Positions 11,228 to 25,400 are shown, numbered from the stretch's first letter. The stretch is 64,000 nt of DNA from Clitopilus passeckerianus (GCA_944990035.1 CALYLX010000093.1:186001-250000), one strand, 5' to 3'. Notes: a model not told the origin generated them from the sequence alone. Program-made: numbers and translations.

Positions 11228-13476
11228 ATGTTCAAGGTTTTGGTAGCCAACAGAGGCGAGAGTGAGTCGTGAGCAATCATACTCGGCGTCCCACGGTTCT
11301 GACCATCCCTACCACCACCAACTAGTCGCCGTACGCGTTTTTCGCACTGCTAAAGAGCTTGGATGGGCCACTGTCGCCATATATACCAAAGGAGACGAAA
11401 GCCATGCCACATTCACGGATGAAGCCATCGAACTCGAGAGCGTTTCCGAGTTTCTGAATATTGACAAGATTGTAGAAGTTGCTCAGAGGTATGGTCCACC
11501 ATTCAAGGTTTCTCTCAGCGTACTGATTTTAGCAAAGGACTGGATGCACCCATCTTCACCCAGGATATGGATTCTTAAGCGAAACACCCTCACTTGCTCA
11601 GGCACTGCCCAGTTCAATAACTTTCGTCGGGCCCTCCGCAGAGACCTTGCGGATTGCCTCTGACAAGCTTCTCTCACGGCAACTCGCCCAGTCTCTTGAG
11701 GTTGGTGTTGCAGCTGGAGGGAAAGTGAAGACGGGCGACGAAATTCGCTCCTTTGGAAGGTCTAATGGATACCCTTTAATGATCAAAGCTCTAGACGGAG
11801 GCGGTGGAAGGGGAATTCGATTGGTGCAGTCTGAAGATGCAGTCGAAGAGAGCCTGAAGAGGTGGGTCTGGGCGCTGTACTCGTTCTTCTCAGCGTCTCA
11901 TGGGTTATACACAGGTGTCTTGGCGAATCTCCTTCGAAACAAATCTTCGTAGAGCAAGCTTTGACTGGACCTTCGTGGAAACATATTGAAGTTCAGATAA
12001 TCGGGGATGGGACAGGCAATGTCAACCATCTCTGGGAAAGAGAGTGCAGCGTCCAGCGAAGGTACCTAAATTATCGCAACAATTTGGCTGTTTCCTGACA
12101 GATTTAGGTTTCAGAAAATCGTCGAACTCGCACCGTCAACTGCTTCACAAGCAATTGTCGAGCAGCTAGTACGGGCCTCCATGAAGATAGCCAGCCACCT
12201 GAAATATCACGGGCTTGGTACCTTTGAATTTTTGGTCAATTCCGAGACGCAGCAATGGGTTTTCATCGAGATAAACCCCAGGATACAAGTCGAACATACT
12301 GTTACTGGTAAGCCATCCTGGGTTGAAGCGAAACTCTATACTGACGCTGGAACAGAGGAAGTCAACGGTATCGATCTCGTTCGTGCCCAACTGCAGCTTT
12401 TTACTGGGTCGACGACCCTTGCCTCCCTTTCCCTCGCTAGACCGTTTGCAAGGCCAACGACCTGCGCCATCCAACTCCGTCTAACGGCGGAGGATCCCTC
12501 CAAATCTTTCCAACTTTCCCCAGGACCTATACGCTCGCAAGATATTTCATGGCCCTCTGGTCCGGGTGTCCGCATTGACACTTGGCTCACCACCGGACCA
12601 TCTTACCCCCACCCTCTATCAGAATGGACCGTGGGCACCGAGTTCGACTCCCTACTCGCAAAAATAATAATTCGAGGTAGCAACCTACAAGAAACAACTG
12701 AGCGAGCCCGGCGCGCTTTGAGGGAGGTCAAACTCGGACAAGACACTAAGACGAACATTAGTGTCTTGGCTGGTGTCCTGGACCACCCTGACTGGCTGGA
12801 ACAACGTATTGATACTCTCTGGTTGGAGAAAAACCTCGACGACGTCATGTCGCGTGGCACTACCGCCCTCCAAACGCCATCCCTCGGCCTTGCTCTAGGT
12901 CAACAGGCGCCTTCAGGCCAATCAAGCAGAGCTACATCCTCATCCACGGTAGCTCTCCAACCGGGCTCTCTATTCCACCTCACACTCGCCCCTGCAGTGA
13001 ACGACACGACTCCCAAGCCGATCAAGCATTCCCTAACTCTTTCCTCCATTTCTCACAACGGCTTCCCCGACATGCTCTCAGGAACGTTACAGACTTCTTT
13101 TACACCAACCCCGTTCACGTTCTCCCTATCTCAATCTTCCTCCGCTGCAGTATCGTCATCTGCATTCGAGCTCGGAGATCCGAATAATCCAGGCCACGTC
13201 GTCACGCCGTTTACCGGGAAGATTGTTGAGCTGCACCCGGCATTACTTGCCGCGAAAGATTCAGTAACTGGAGAAGAAGGGACAGCTAATAGACAAGTCC
13301 GTGCTGGGGATAGTTTGGTTGTAATTAGTGTCATGAAGATGGAAAGTGTTATACAGGCGACGCAGGATGGGGTGGTTGAGAGGCTGGGTAGAGGCATTCG
13401 CGTTGGGGAGGTAGTTGGGGAGGGGATGCTTGTTTGTATAGTCGGGACACAAGGTGTAACATTAAGTAAACTGTAG
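11228..13476 (+). CDS. Acyl-CoA carboxylase, biotin carboxylase/BCCP (alpha) subunit
   Basis: This subunit carboxylates its own biotin using ATP and bicarbonate, then hands the group to the beta subunit encoded next door. The model is about 660 residues with five introns of 46-62 nt. The N-terminus [11 protein letters not shown] starts the biotin carboxylase domain, followed by [11 protein letters not shown], the ATP-grasp loop [14 protein letters not shown], the ERECSVQRR signature, and [18 protein letters not shown]. The C-terminus is a biotinyl domain with [14 protein letters not shown], where the lysine of MKM is the biotinylation site. Between them is the BT-like linker, partly low in complexity. 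The start at 11228 is directly upstream of the conserved [10 protein letters not shown] and there is no long presequence, so mitochondrial targeting is not obvious. The substrate may be propionyl-, methylcrotonyl- or another acyl-CoA. Confidence 0.9.
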
Positions 13477-13739
13477 AGTACGAATTCCCTCCTCTGGGAT
13501 TAAATTTCAACAGTTGTGTTTAGCTTCTACTTGGCTTCTGCTTTACGGCTGAACTTTGGAAAAGGTCTTGTGCCAGTTGTGGCAGTGCGATTGCTAGCTT
13601 GCAGCCTTTGATTTCAACAAAGACGCCATCTCGAACACCAGAAAGTGTCGGCGCGTCCTGCCCTCTCTACAACCGTCTGGGCTGCCCATAGCCTAGGTGG
13701 CCATTCATTTCGTCCGGGTTGCGAAGCTTCTGGCGAAAA

Positions 13740-15467
13740 ATGTCCCAAAATGCACCATTGATTGTTATCGAACGCGATGAACATGGTCAAACTCGGGAGA
13801 TTCGGGTGCACGGAAACAAGGCATGGCCCCAGTATTTACCAAGGTACTAGAACCTCACATACATTGCTCAGATTACCACCTATGTTGCAAAGCACGGCAA
13901 AAATACGCGCCAAGATGTGCTCAATTTTGCGAAGAAACTGTTCTTGCCCGCAGGTTACCCGGACAGCGTCACTCCAGGTATGCTGAGCAAAGTTATACTT
14001 CGCAGACTACTGAAGGCCACAATTCACCAGACTATCTCAGGAAAGGCTTTAAGCCACCTTTCCTCAATTAAAATCTAATAAGGCGTCTTACAGATACCAA
14101 ATTCTCAATGCTCTTCAAGCTGCCTGCAATTCGCTCGCTAGTTTAATTGCCTCGAGAGCTGTGCTAGAAGGTAGGCGTTGACTAGCTTGATCGAACCATG
14201 GCTAATCAGTGTACGCAGGTCAAGGAGTTGGAGATGCATCCGCCAACCCCACCTACATCATGTTGACCAACCTTGCTCTAGACGGCATCAATCGAGTTGC
14301 AAGTCAGTCAATGGATGCAGCGGTCGAAGCCCTCAGTTCTAACCTCCCCAACATCAGCTATCTTTGGAGCATACATCTTCGGCTCCTCGTTGGCTCCAGA
14401 ATGCAAAACCTATCGCTTCCTTGCAGATGTTTTGAACGATGCCGCTCTGATCTCTGATGCACTATCCTCTCTTCTCACTAAGGACATGGCTGTTGCTCAT
14501 GCGTGGAGGGTACGTTTCGTGCTCTGGTCATTCAGTGCTACATGTCGAGCATTAAGCGGATTGGCGGCCGGTGGCTCAAAAGCCGCCATTTCGCTGCATT
14601 TTGCTTCACCTCCGGGAGGCACAGGTGACCTAGGTGATCTCAGTGCCAAAGACTCTAGCAAGGAGACAGCGCTGGCACTGCTGGGGATGGTTGTGAGTGT
14701 CCCCCTTCGCATTATCCTCGAACAATTGCTGAATTCATTCTTGACAGCTTGGCTCGTTCATAGTTCCTCGCCTTACAACCCCATTTCTCACCTACTCGGC
14801 GTTGCTCATTTTCGTTGGGCTTCATTTGGCCATCAACTATGCGGGCGTTATGGGTCTACATCTCCGCACATTGAACAGGCAACGAGCCAGTATGGCGTGG
14901 GCGGTCTACCGCCAGAGGGAACGGAAAAGTGTGCCCACACCTGCAGACCTTGCACGGCAGGAACCAATATTTGGTCGCCCTGACTGCTTCAGGGATGTTG
15001 TCACCAACCGCACCATTGCGCAATGCACCATGGGGTCCTCATTTGCAGAAGTTTTCACCCGTCAACCTTCCGCAGGGCTCCACGAGATATTCCAGAACGA
15101 GAGGTACATTCTGTGGTATGACGAGACAGTGTTATCTCATACATCCCGCTCCCTTCGCCTCCATGTCATCTTGAAGGAAGGCTGTACGCCTAAAGATCAT
15201 CTCAAAGCATGGGTCACTGCAGTGGAGTTAGCTACCCTTGTGGCATACGATCAGAAACCTAGGTTAGGCGGACATGACGCTGCGTCGGCACTTTTACAGC
15301 AGGCGTATCAACAAACCCTCGATGTGCTCCCTAGTTTTCTCAATGACATGCGTACAGCGGGATGGAATACGGACGATATAGCGATACTACCGGGTGCCCC
15401 GAAATCTGTTTTGGTACGGGTAGATGCCTCGACCCAGATGGAACATGAGGATCGGAAATTTAGGTGA
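13740..15467 (+). CDS. RUS family (DUF647) protein
   Basis: The product belongs to the ROOT UV-B SENSITIVE/DUF647 family, conserved in plants, animals and fungi. Its biochemical role in fungi is unknown; family members are linked to vitamin B6 and organelle homeostasis in plants. Conserved blocks appear in order: FLPAGYPDSVTPDYLRYQIL, NALQAACNSLASLIASRAVL, EGQGVGDASANPTY, PECKTYRFLADVLND, then LAAGGSKAAISLHFA and AKDSSKETALALLGM. Helices follow (LLIFVGLHLAINYAGVM), then LRTLNRQRASMAW and RQEPIFGR. The C-terminal domain ends KFR before a TGA. The joins from DYLRYQ onwards keep frame. The first exon starts MSQNAPLIVIERDEHGQ, but its junction with the next exon near 13835-13930 is uncertain because the obvious acceptor gives a wrong phase. 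An intron-like GTAAGA..CTGCAG follows the stop and may be in the 3' UTR. Confidence 0.82.
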
Positions 15468-18400
15468 CCTTTCCAAGCCCAGGTAAGACCCTGCGGTCAA
15501 TCAGTTACCGCATGAATTGACGTCGTTCTCCTTGTGGTCTCTGCAGAATGCCGATTCCAATAGCCTCCCTATCGCGGACAGTCATCACTTACCATAAACG
15601 CTGTCTAGACTTCTGGAACGTCGTCGACTCCGGTATGCGGGGAAATAGACATCATTACCCCTTACAAACGAGAGGATGTCGAAACGATTCTCATCCGGAC
15701 ATCTGGCTCATCGTTATTTCACACCAGAGCAATTACTTTGCAGGCCAGGTTGTTACTCCGTAGAGCTCGATTTAAATGTTTTTTTGACGAATCAGGATAC
15801 CGTTTGCTCCCTCAGACGATCGATTGCCATCCTCGACGAACTAAGGGAGCAACATTGACTATGCCTATACAACGTTTTGCTCGGGCGGATCTACGCTACA
15901 CCGTTTTCCTAATTAGCACAAAGAGGCCTCAAAACCGGTGACAACTTCCTTGATGTGGATCGTTCAGGACGGTTAAAACGCTACAGGATCAATCTCGCAA
16001 TGTTGAAATGTCGATGCTTCGGCTTTCTCGGATGTTTTTCTGTTGTCGTCGGCGTTAGCGCCATGTTGATGCGAACCCGACTTCGATGATTGAATGGCGC
16101 AAGGTCGTCTCACTGAGCCAATTCTCGTTTGGCGGCTCCGCAACACTACGGTGGCTACAGGCGGACATCTTCAGCAGGTCGACGGAGCCCCTCGAGGGTG
16201 CTCACGTGTGTGGGGCAATATTCCAAGTTAAGTGGATTTTCTAGCTTTAGACTTCTCCTCGACAACCACGCCAGTAGTAACATTCGGACTCAATCTAAAG
16301 CGCCAAAATGATGCACTAGTCCTTGTTAGGTAGGAACTTGCACAGTCGTACCCCGCATATACCAGCCGCTTCCTCCGCGCCGACTGGAGGTCTACCGCGT
16401 CGTCCAATCATAAAGATCTTCTATGGTATTCATCATAATCAAGCGCATTTCCCTCTAAGACGAAGCTTCCTAGATCTCCATTTGGCTTCAGGGACCCTGG
16501 ATACCCCTGTTTTGTATTGAATGCCACACCCAAAAGGTACCAGATCGTGGGTATCCTGGAGTACGCAAATAAGCTTGCTCAGAAGCGTTTTCTACTCGTT
16601 CGCGCATCTATCCAACTGCTTCGGCTACACGTGCTAGCATCTCTTGGACTATTCGTTGTAGTGTCATTGTTTACCTTCTTCACTGCCAAAACACTTCGCG
16701 GGAGCCGGTCCGTATTGCATGCGCTCAGTAGAGTCATTTCTGGGTGAGCCCCCTCATCTGTGAGTCAAGAACTTTCGAATCTTGGACCCTGGGCGGCAAT
16801 TATGTACGACGCCGCTCCACATGGCGAGTTGACTGTTCGTGTCAACAAATCAGGGAGGGCTTTCTAGCCATTGAATGCTCAAAGTGAATTGGTTGCGCTC
16901 TCAAAGTGGACTCTCCTGAATGAGTACGACGAAAAGTGGGACCATACTCGCGATTGCATCGCAGTTTGAGGTGAACTTCCTGATATCAAAGAATGGAAGG
17001 TTTGTTCTTTCTTGGGCTCTACCCAGCTGCTGCTACACTCTTGGTGTCCCTTCTACATCGCCTACCCCGCATTCCGATTCAGTCCCGCAGATGCCCATGC
17101 CGTAACGCGTGCTTCTGAGCGGATAAATCTACGAATACGCAAAGTCTTTCGCTCGGTAATGGATCTGAATACAAACCGTCTACGAAGTCCGGTACTCGCT
17201 AATTTGGAATGACGCACATCGCGATTCGCGGGTTTATCGCACTGTCCAAAAACGGACATCCACCTCGAAAAACATGGATAACTTGTGTCCAACATCATAC
17301 CGAGCCACCATCAGATAACATAACAAGCAAAGGGGCTTATTCTTTCTCTTTCCCATCATTCAACACCCATCTCATCGAAGAATTGGTAGGTTGGACAGGT
17401 TGTGGGGAACTTCTAACAAAGTCCACTCCACACCCACATGGATCTCAGCTTTTGACTTTTCCCGAATTGCGCATTCCCTCATTAAGCAACCCCCGCATAC
17501 CATTCCAATTCAATTACTCGTTTACGCATACGTGATCTGAATAAATGAGATGACTTTCGCGAACGTGCTTATTTACGCTTCCCAGCGCTAGCCAAGACGC
17601 TCTCTGTGAGAACTGAGAAGAATTGCGTGAGCGCAGCTCGTTCACAACCCTGACGAAGATCATTTCCAGCTTAGAGATATCGCATAAATCACATAACGTA
17701 CAGATAATCTAAGCGACTCAACCGTACCGGACAACCGTCGACTAACTAACCGTCGGCCGTCCATGTTACGAGTCGACTTCCATGAATCCATATGTCAATT
17801 GTCGATGGAACTCCAGGGAACTCTCCGGGTTCGGCAGCAAGAGTTCTCGGGCGCTTCTTCGCCGACTCGGTTGTTCAGTATGTGAGAATTGCACAATTCA
17901 CGGGGGGAATGTGGGCTCGTTCCGACCAGGACAGCGATCTCTGCGTTCTAGTCAGTTAATACATATGCACGTCCGGGGCAGTGATAGACTAACAGCGATT
18001 GAATTGCACACGATCAAGTCTATGTCTACGTTCAATCAATATCTGATCTTCAATATGGAAAGAAGTCTGAATTGAGCCCGTGAAGAGGATCTTGACCTAA
18101 CAAGTGAGCAGAGGCTGTACATCGCGCGTTGACCAGAGTTGACAGAACGGCGTGGGTAGGCACTTAATTGGCTGCGAAATGCTGCTTACATGGCAGAGAA
18201 GCGGGGAGCGGTGAATGCCACCGTTCACGCCAGAGTCTTACAATCGGGAATGCTTTCATTGGAATCCAAATGAACTGCAATGATTTCGAGATCGAACAAC
18301 AACGAAACAGGCGGAAGCAAAACCTGGCCTTCCGCTGTTCCGTGGGGTCTGTATGTACCGAGTGAGCGGAAGATAGACATTAAAGAAATTGTTTCAATGC

Positions 18401-20052
18401 GCCACGACAAATTTTGCAGGATCCTGGCTCCCATTTAGCTCGAACGCTTAAGATGCCGATCCAAAGCTTAAAACACGGTCTCCAACGTTCTCCTTGGCCA
18501 TCAAGCCACGTTACGTTGTTTACGTTGCCTGTGATACAGTGGCACCCACAGAAGGCAGTCGAGTTGTTTATATATAGTATTGACAGATTCATGAACCGTG
18601 GCGTTGACGTAGAAATGACATTTTCATGGAAGCCGTAAGCATGCTGAATCGACTAGATAAGATAACGACTGGATGATGATTGAATGAAGCGCTCGAGACC
18701 GCCGAGAATTCCAAAGACAGCAAGAAACAAACTTGAACACTTCACGAATATTGAGGTGTATGTCCTCGATGTCCGGCATCGGCGATGCCTGACCTTGCAT
18801 GGGAATTGGCGGGAACTTGCGAATGTCTGGTTACTCTCCCGTAAACTCGAGTGTGGCGTATAAAAGTTGCGACGCATCAAGCGTCAATCTCTCGAGATCT
18901 AGACCTTACACTAAACCTCTTGGAGCAGAAGATGTTTTCGGTCAATTCGAGTCCTTCCAGTGCAAGCAATGCCGTGTGGCGCTGCGCAGTGCGAAATTCT
19001 TGCACTGGAAGCTGTAGCGGTTAAACATCGAAGGTTTTCCGCTCCACAACTCATTTCAAATATTTATCTTGAGAGGGGCAGCCATTGTCAGTGGCACTGA
19101 GTGTTTACGCCCAAATGATTGCGTGAATCCAGGATCAGAAAACATCTTTGATCCCAGTTTTCGCATGGCAAAGACATACCTACGCGATCTTGCCTGACAA
19201 GCCATTATCATTGCAGCCCTTAGATGAGATGAGATTCTTATCAATATGGCAGAATTTCATTTGGGCTGCTGGACGGTATGTTTGGCACTCAGAGATGACG
19301 ATGCCGGCACCGGCGGTTGAGGGAGTTGCCGCGAAGGCTGGGGTTGCTGTTAGTTACGAACTTTTGTCGATACATATATAGCGAAAGAAGGGCTCAATGA
19401 GCGATGCGCGGCATCAATGGTATTGGCAACTAATACGACAGACAGGGGCGGAAGAGCAAAGAGCCAAACGCTGCGACAGTTTAGACAAACATCCATCTCG
19501 CAGAAAACAGAAAAAAGATCGGCAGGAAGAAGGAAATTAGCGATTCACTGGGGGTTGTGGAGAAAACAGAATGAATGACAGTGATGTAGATTTTTTGCAC
19601 AGGAAGTCTGGAATAAGGAGGAAGGTGTGGGGTAGACGAGGGGGGCTTAAAGTGGGTCGGAAAGGCGAATAAAATGGTTACCGAACAGAAAGATTTCTTA
19701 CAGAGACGTCGGGGAGACTTCGCAAAACATAGAGCAGCACTCCTGCAATTGGAGATGCGACTGGAATGATGTGCGAGCCGCAAAATTGGGAAGAGTTGAC
19801 AGAAGAATTTACTCGGTAACTGGAAGGATATTGACGGTTGTTTGTTACAGAGAACGATGTGCCTGGTCGCGTGGGAGCGGAGATAAGGTTTGGGGATAAG
19901 GGGATCGGGTACGAGGACCCCAGAAATGTTGAGTGTGGGGAAATAAAATAAATAATTTAGTTAATTATCAATTAGTAATTGTCAATGTTTACCATATTGG
20001 TGTTATTGATCCCGCCTTGACTTGAGGGAAGCGCGATTGTCCTTTTTACCCA
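15468..20052. other. Gene-poor region upstream of the bHLH gene
   Basis: About 4.6 kb in which I could not build a gene. Short protein-like frames occur, for example NEYDEKWDHTRDCIAV near 16915-16965 and a hydrophobic stretch (LASLGLFVVVSLFTFF) near 16640-16685. They are interrupted by stops and lack convincing splice sites. These may be relics of decayed genes. The last 150 bp before the bHLH start include an AT-rich tract near 19945-19985. The region may also hold distal promoter sequence for the bHLH gene. Confidence 0.4.
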
Positions 20053-22462
20053 ATGAACGAAAACGAGTTGAATTCTACAAATCCTCCCCCTTCATCTGAA
20101 GCTCAGAATATCATGTCCTTTCTAACGGCAACTACGACGAGTACGACTCCTGGTAGTTCCACGTTCGCAGGAAAGCATATCATTCGACAAGAAGGCTTCC
20201 ACCCTTCATCGCCAGGTGCAAACACTACTCCTCCTCCACCGGGCTCATCATCGGGTTCGACAGCGGGAGGTTACGAGCTATTCAACTCGTTTCTACCTGA
20301 TCCATTCCGAAAGTTTCCTGGCCAGAACGGTCCAGCCGATTTCACAGAGGAACTTGCATCGCTTATGCAACAAGACAACAGATCTTCATCGTCTTCAAAC
20401 GGGTCTGCTGGCGGAGGCGACAGATTCTCGAGACCACATAATATCTTCGATATATCAGCTCCTACAACTAACGGCAACAATTCTTCGTCGAATAACAACA
20501 ACGACTACCCGACTCACTTTAACCAGACGCTGCCAGCGCTAAACTCGTCCCTGCGGTACGAACCTGATCCAGCGCCCCAACAACAACATCATCAGCCTCC
20601 TCCCCCTCCCTCCTCGTTCCACCATCCATTCACTCGCCATACGCCATCACCTACATCGCTATCTTCATCGCTACCTCACACTACTGCATCCCGCTCTAGG
20701 TCCCGCTCACGGCCGCCATCAGGCGGCGATCAATCTAACAACACGACGTCAGGAAATACAGGAAGCATCGGCCCGGCAAGGACAACGAGGTCGAGGCGCA
20801 ACAACAGCGTTAGTGGGACTTCCCCACCGCCTGGAGGACGCCCTCATGCCATCGTTATTCCGAGGTCTAGGGCTGCGACGGTGAGCGGAGGAGGTCCGGG
20901 TGTGACTCATCACAATCAATGGTTTATGACTGGCCACTCTGCGTAAGTAACTCGTCGCTCATGAACTTGGACCGAATACTGATAAGCTCCTAGTGCATCA
21001 GAATACTCGTTGCCTACACCGGAATCTCTAGCTTCTCCCCTTCTCTCGCATTCGCATTCAAACCACAATCACTCGCATTCCGTTCACTCACCCGCCACTC
21101 ACCACCTGTCCCACTCGATAGCTCACGGCTCGCCTCCGCTTTCTCATTCTCCTGCTAATCATCACGCACCGAATCCCAATGGCCAACAGCAGCAGCAGCA
21201 GCACCCCTACTCCTCTTTCTCGCTTTCACCTCCGCCCCCTGAGCCATCATCTGCGGTTCATCTCCCCCCTGTCTCTACCTTGTCGCACCAGCACAACCCT
21301 AACAACTTCAACGTTATGGGTGCTTCTCCTGGCTCTCCCCACTCCCTGCCGACTATTCACTCGAATATTCACAACATGCACGGCTCAATGCACCACAACT
21401 CTAACATGGGTATGGGTGCTTCTAGTGGTATGATGAACGGCAACAACGGTCATCATCACTCCAGTTCCATAGGCCACGGCCATGGACATACCTCTTCTGT
21501 TGGCTCGACTGGTGCATTCAACATCAGCAACATGTCCAACGGCCTTCCTCCGTCCCAAAGCGGAGCAACAGCAAATGTGTCTTTGTCTCCTGCAGAGAAA
21601 CAGGCTGCTATCGCCAACGAGAAGAGGCGCAGGAGAAGGGAGAGCCACAACGCTGTCGAAAGGCGACGACGGGATAACATCAACGAAAAGATCAGCGAGC
21701 TAGCTACACTCATTCCTGAGTGTATGCTGGACCCCGCTACTACTGGTAAGTATTTTGCGTTGACTATATGCTCGAATCGATGGCTATATGCGTCTTGTCT
21801 TAGGCTCTGCTACCTCTCCCATTGCGAACATCAACCCCTCGTCGCCCATCCTTCCCGGGCAATCTAACGCTAATGCCAATGCCAACTCTGACGATGCTGC
21901 CTCTCCAGGTGGCGCTGGTTCCGATTCGAACAACACGACCACTGGCCAACCTTCTGGAGAAGCAAACGGCGTCTCACCCACCGGGTCTAACGCCAATGCT
22001 TCGGCTAACGGCGCTGCTGGTCCAGGAGGTGTCGTCAAAGCCAACAAGGGCATGATCCTCCGCAAGAGCGTTGACTACATCCGCTACCTGCAGCAGCTCG
22101 TTGAAGCTCAGGGCGCTCGCAACCGACTCCTCGAAGCCGAGCTCAAAAGCTGGCGGGAAGGCGAGGGGGGAAAGGTTCCTCCCGGCGCTGCTGGGAGTTT
22201 GAACATCAACACGAACATGAATGGCCAGTGGACTGGGTACCAGGGCGGCTGGTTGCCTAGTATGCCGGAGAGTAGGGAGAACGAGGACGATGATGATGGG
22301 GATGATGTTGATATGGACCAGGAGAGCGATGATGGAGAGCAGCCTAAGAGGAGGGGTAGGCAGGTGAATGGCAAGAAGGGAGCGAGTAAGAAGAGGATGA
22401 ACGGGACTGTCGTGAAGGAGGAGATGAGCCATGGTGTAGATGGGGAGATGATGGTGATGTAG
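20053..22462 (+). CDS. bHLH transcription factor (766 aa)
   Basis: This is a nuclear DNA-binding regulator. Three exons (20053-20942, 20994-21745, 21804-22462) join in frame through introns of 51 and 58 nt. Residues 1-~510 are low in complexity, rich in Ser, Pro, Asn and His, with a glutamine run from CAG repeats near 21185. The basic region is SHNAVERRRRDNINEKI with helix 1 ISELATLIPE. The His-Glu-Arg readout residues are present, as in USF/MITF-like factors that bind E-boxes such as CACGTG. The loop is very long (about 85 residues of Asn/Gly/Ser-rich sequence, split by the second intron) before helix 2, KSVDYIRYLQQLVEAQ, which continues into a short coiled coil. The C-terminus has an acidic run (about 22278-22340) then a Lys/Arg-rich likely nuclear signal. 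Target genes are unknown. The gene stands alone between gene-poor stretches. Confidence 0.92.
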
Positions 22463-25400
22463 GGGGTGGAAAAAGCGCATATGTGAACTCTTACTTCAGG
22501 AGTCAGGACGCTATGACTTGGTTCCTCAAATTCCAGATTCTGCCTTCCTTCTCTCAGTTTCTCTCTCGACTACTCTACCCCCTCCGGATGCGCTCGTTTT
22601 TTTTGGACATGACCGATACCTCCAAAATCTGTACCACCATCACACCCCCCACCAAAATCGTGTACTTGTATCGTCGGATTGCGCAAAAGTAAACGTAAAC
22701 GGCCTATGTATCCTTCTTCTCTCGCTTCAACCACATACACATTTGTATATATGCCTACCAATGCTCCCCCTCTGTCTTTCTACTCTTGACTCTTCGGTCG
22801 ATCTAGCGGCGTTATTTTTAGTATACCTGGTTTCGAGACGATATCCCTTTTCACTCCTTCACTTCGCTCATTCGTTCTATACACTCTTGCCGATGGGACG
22901 TTTGTTCTGTCGTTGTTCATTATGACTCACGTATTTTCTCGTACGTTGTACTTATAACATAACATGATTATTGTCTTGCACTGAAATTCTGTTGTCCAAG
23001 TCAACTCGACGCCTTCGTTCACGCTGGCGTCATGATACAAATCTGCAGTCATACCTTCAGTGTCATCGGGCCGACTGCCATCAACCGTTTACGTTCTCCG
23101 ATTGACACGGCGACATGAACCTGATGGGCTCGGCTGGCGGTATTTCAATGTTTCGGCATCTCCCACCAACCGTACATTGTCAATTCGCAATGACGTCGCA
23201 CACTCTGATCTTTCTTTGATGTTTCCAACAGAAGAATCCAGAGAGCGTTCGGTATGTTATCGCAAACGAGAACTCTGGGAATCCATCTAAGGCTCTGCAT
23301 ATGTGTTTGATCAGACGACCGCTCTGCACAAGCTTCAACCTGTGGAGTCATTTCTGAGGCTTGCTTGGGACCATGTCATCGAACGAACCTGAGATAGCCT
23401 CACTGCCGCCACGAAAATAATTCTGGGAACGGTTGCGAGTGGTCTCTAGGGAAAACGTCGCTTCAATGTGCCACTGCTTGCGCACGCAGGACCCACTTGG
23501 GACCGGTCCATGCGCTCCGATCCTGACATACGCAGCTCGACAAACCTCCCTGATCTGCAGAGGGTTACCCCTACATCTTGTTTTTTAGACACATCTTCTG
23601 ACAGTGTCTTCTATGAACTGGCTCATTCACCGGAAATGATCATATGTTATGACATGATATCCGAAGATACCGACCTCGGCTTCTGAAGGCTTGGATGAGC
23701 ATATGCCTCCGAACCTATGTTGGGCTACGTGTTTGGGCGACCGAGTTTGGGACCTTCGTAATTGAGAAAGGCTACTTTTAGCGAGTCGCGAGATATTCTT
23801 AGAGACAAGAACTAATCCCACGACTAGGTCTACAGCATTTCTACCGGTTCATTGAATATCGGCGTAAGTCTACCTTAGTCTTCTGCTCTCATCGATGATG
23901 TAGTTCCTGACGGTCTAGGTTTTAGCAATGGCGATCAGCCAGTACTGACATCCAGGAACATGGCTTGGAGAAACCTGTCGGCGGACATCTAGACCTACTA
24001 CTTACCCCACCTGCGACCGTACCAAGCACCCTCATTGGTAGGCATCGCTTGTCCATGATCATTGTTACCTTCACTCCGACGAAGCTATCCCGGACATTTG
24101 TGTTCCTGCTCCTTGCCAGTCAGGTAGCCTTAACCTTCGCAACCCCGGCGGGACGTCTCTGGCCAGGTACCGGCCATGGTTGAGGGGGTTGAACGCTCGT
24201 TACCCGCAACATTACATCTGCCTTCTAACATTTAATCTACATCCGGCTGAATACCATTTGGAAAGTCTGACGAACACCGGCTCGTGGTGGAGATGAGACG
24301 GCCTTTCATATGCTCTCCTGGCGCTTCAGGTTGGTAAGAATAGTATCTTTCTCACTCATACAAATCCTGGTTGGGAATGAGGCTATCTGCTCAATGGAGA
24401 TTCGAACCTGAACATCAGGCGCCCACTCCGAAATAGGGGACAAATGAGAGACGCGTTGACAACTCGCCATAATAAACAATCACCAGCGTCGACAACACCC
24501 CAATCAAATGGAACGATGAGATTCGCCAAGCAACGGATGCAAAACTAAGATTGCGGCGGTAAGAGGCTTTACACCTCTGACAACTTCTCAGTTACTTGGC
24601 CAACAGATCCCAATATGCTGGCGAAAGTGGTCCGTTTCGGTGTTCCTTCGCCTTTGTCCGAACGAACTTTCGACGGGATCAACCAAATGTTAAATTGAGC
24701 AGAAGTCGAGTTCCGCTTTCTTAGCATCAGGAAATCCCGCAATATGAGGAGGAGGTAGAGGAATGGTAAGGTTATGTAGCAAGGGAGTGATGTGATTATC
24801 TGTCTATACAATGTTTTGGAAGATCGAGCACAGGATTTGCTCTGTTTCAGCGAATGAGGAACGTTCTTTAACCCCAGACTACGAAGATCTGTACCATTCT
24901 GACAGCTGCTAAAGCTGCTAAACTCCCTTCGGGGACATTCCAATGCCTGTCTTATGGCTCTAGCTTGAGCCCCGGGCATGTGTTCCATGTGTAGCGACCA
25001 GAACGTTGACCAGAACTTGGGCAGTGCAAGTTGAACTGCTGTTCCCCTGTTGATAGAAGAGAACTGCATGCAACGCAGTGATATTGGCCCATTATCACAC
25101 TGCGTCTCGTGGCGGAAGACACCCGGAACCGAAGCTGGTTACATGTGGCGTATATTCGCGGTATTCGCCACTCAGCCCAGAAAGCACCTCAGCAAAACGG
25201 AATTAAAATGTGTCTTACAATGTTGGATGTGGCTACCGTACCAGGTTTCGGTTGTCCAGCCTACCAGCGAAAATATTGGCGCCCACCCCAGTTAGCTTGG
25301 GAGACGAGGCGGATGGAATGCCGAACTTCATCCAGAAATCAGAAGACATGACGGTCATTTGAGGGACCCGGCGGTGATCTTCATTCGACATACCATGAAT

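Noticed and set aside
21974..22480. 168-codon minus-strand frame opposite the bHLH domain
   Set aside because: Antisense shadow of the bHLH coding exon.
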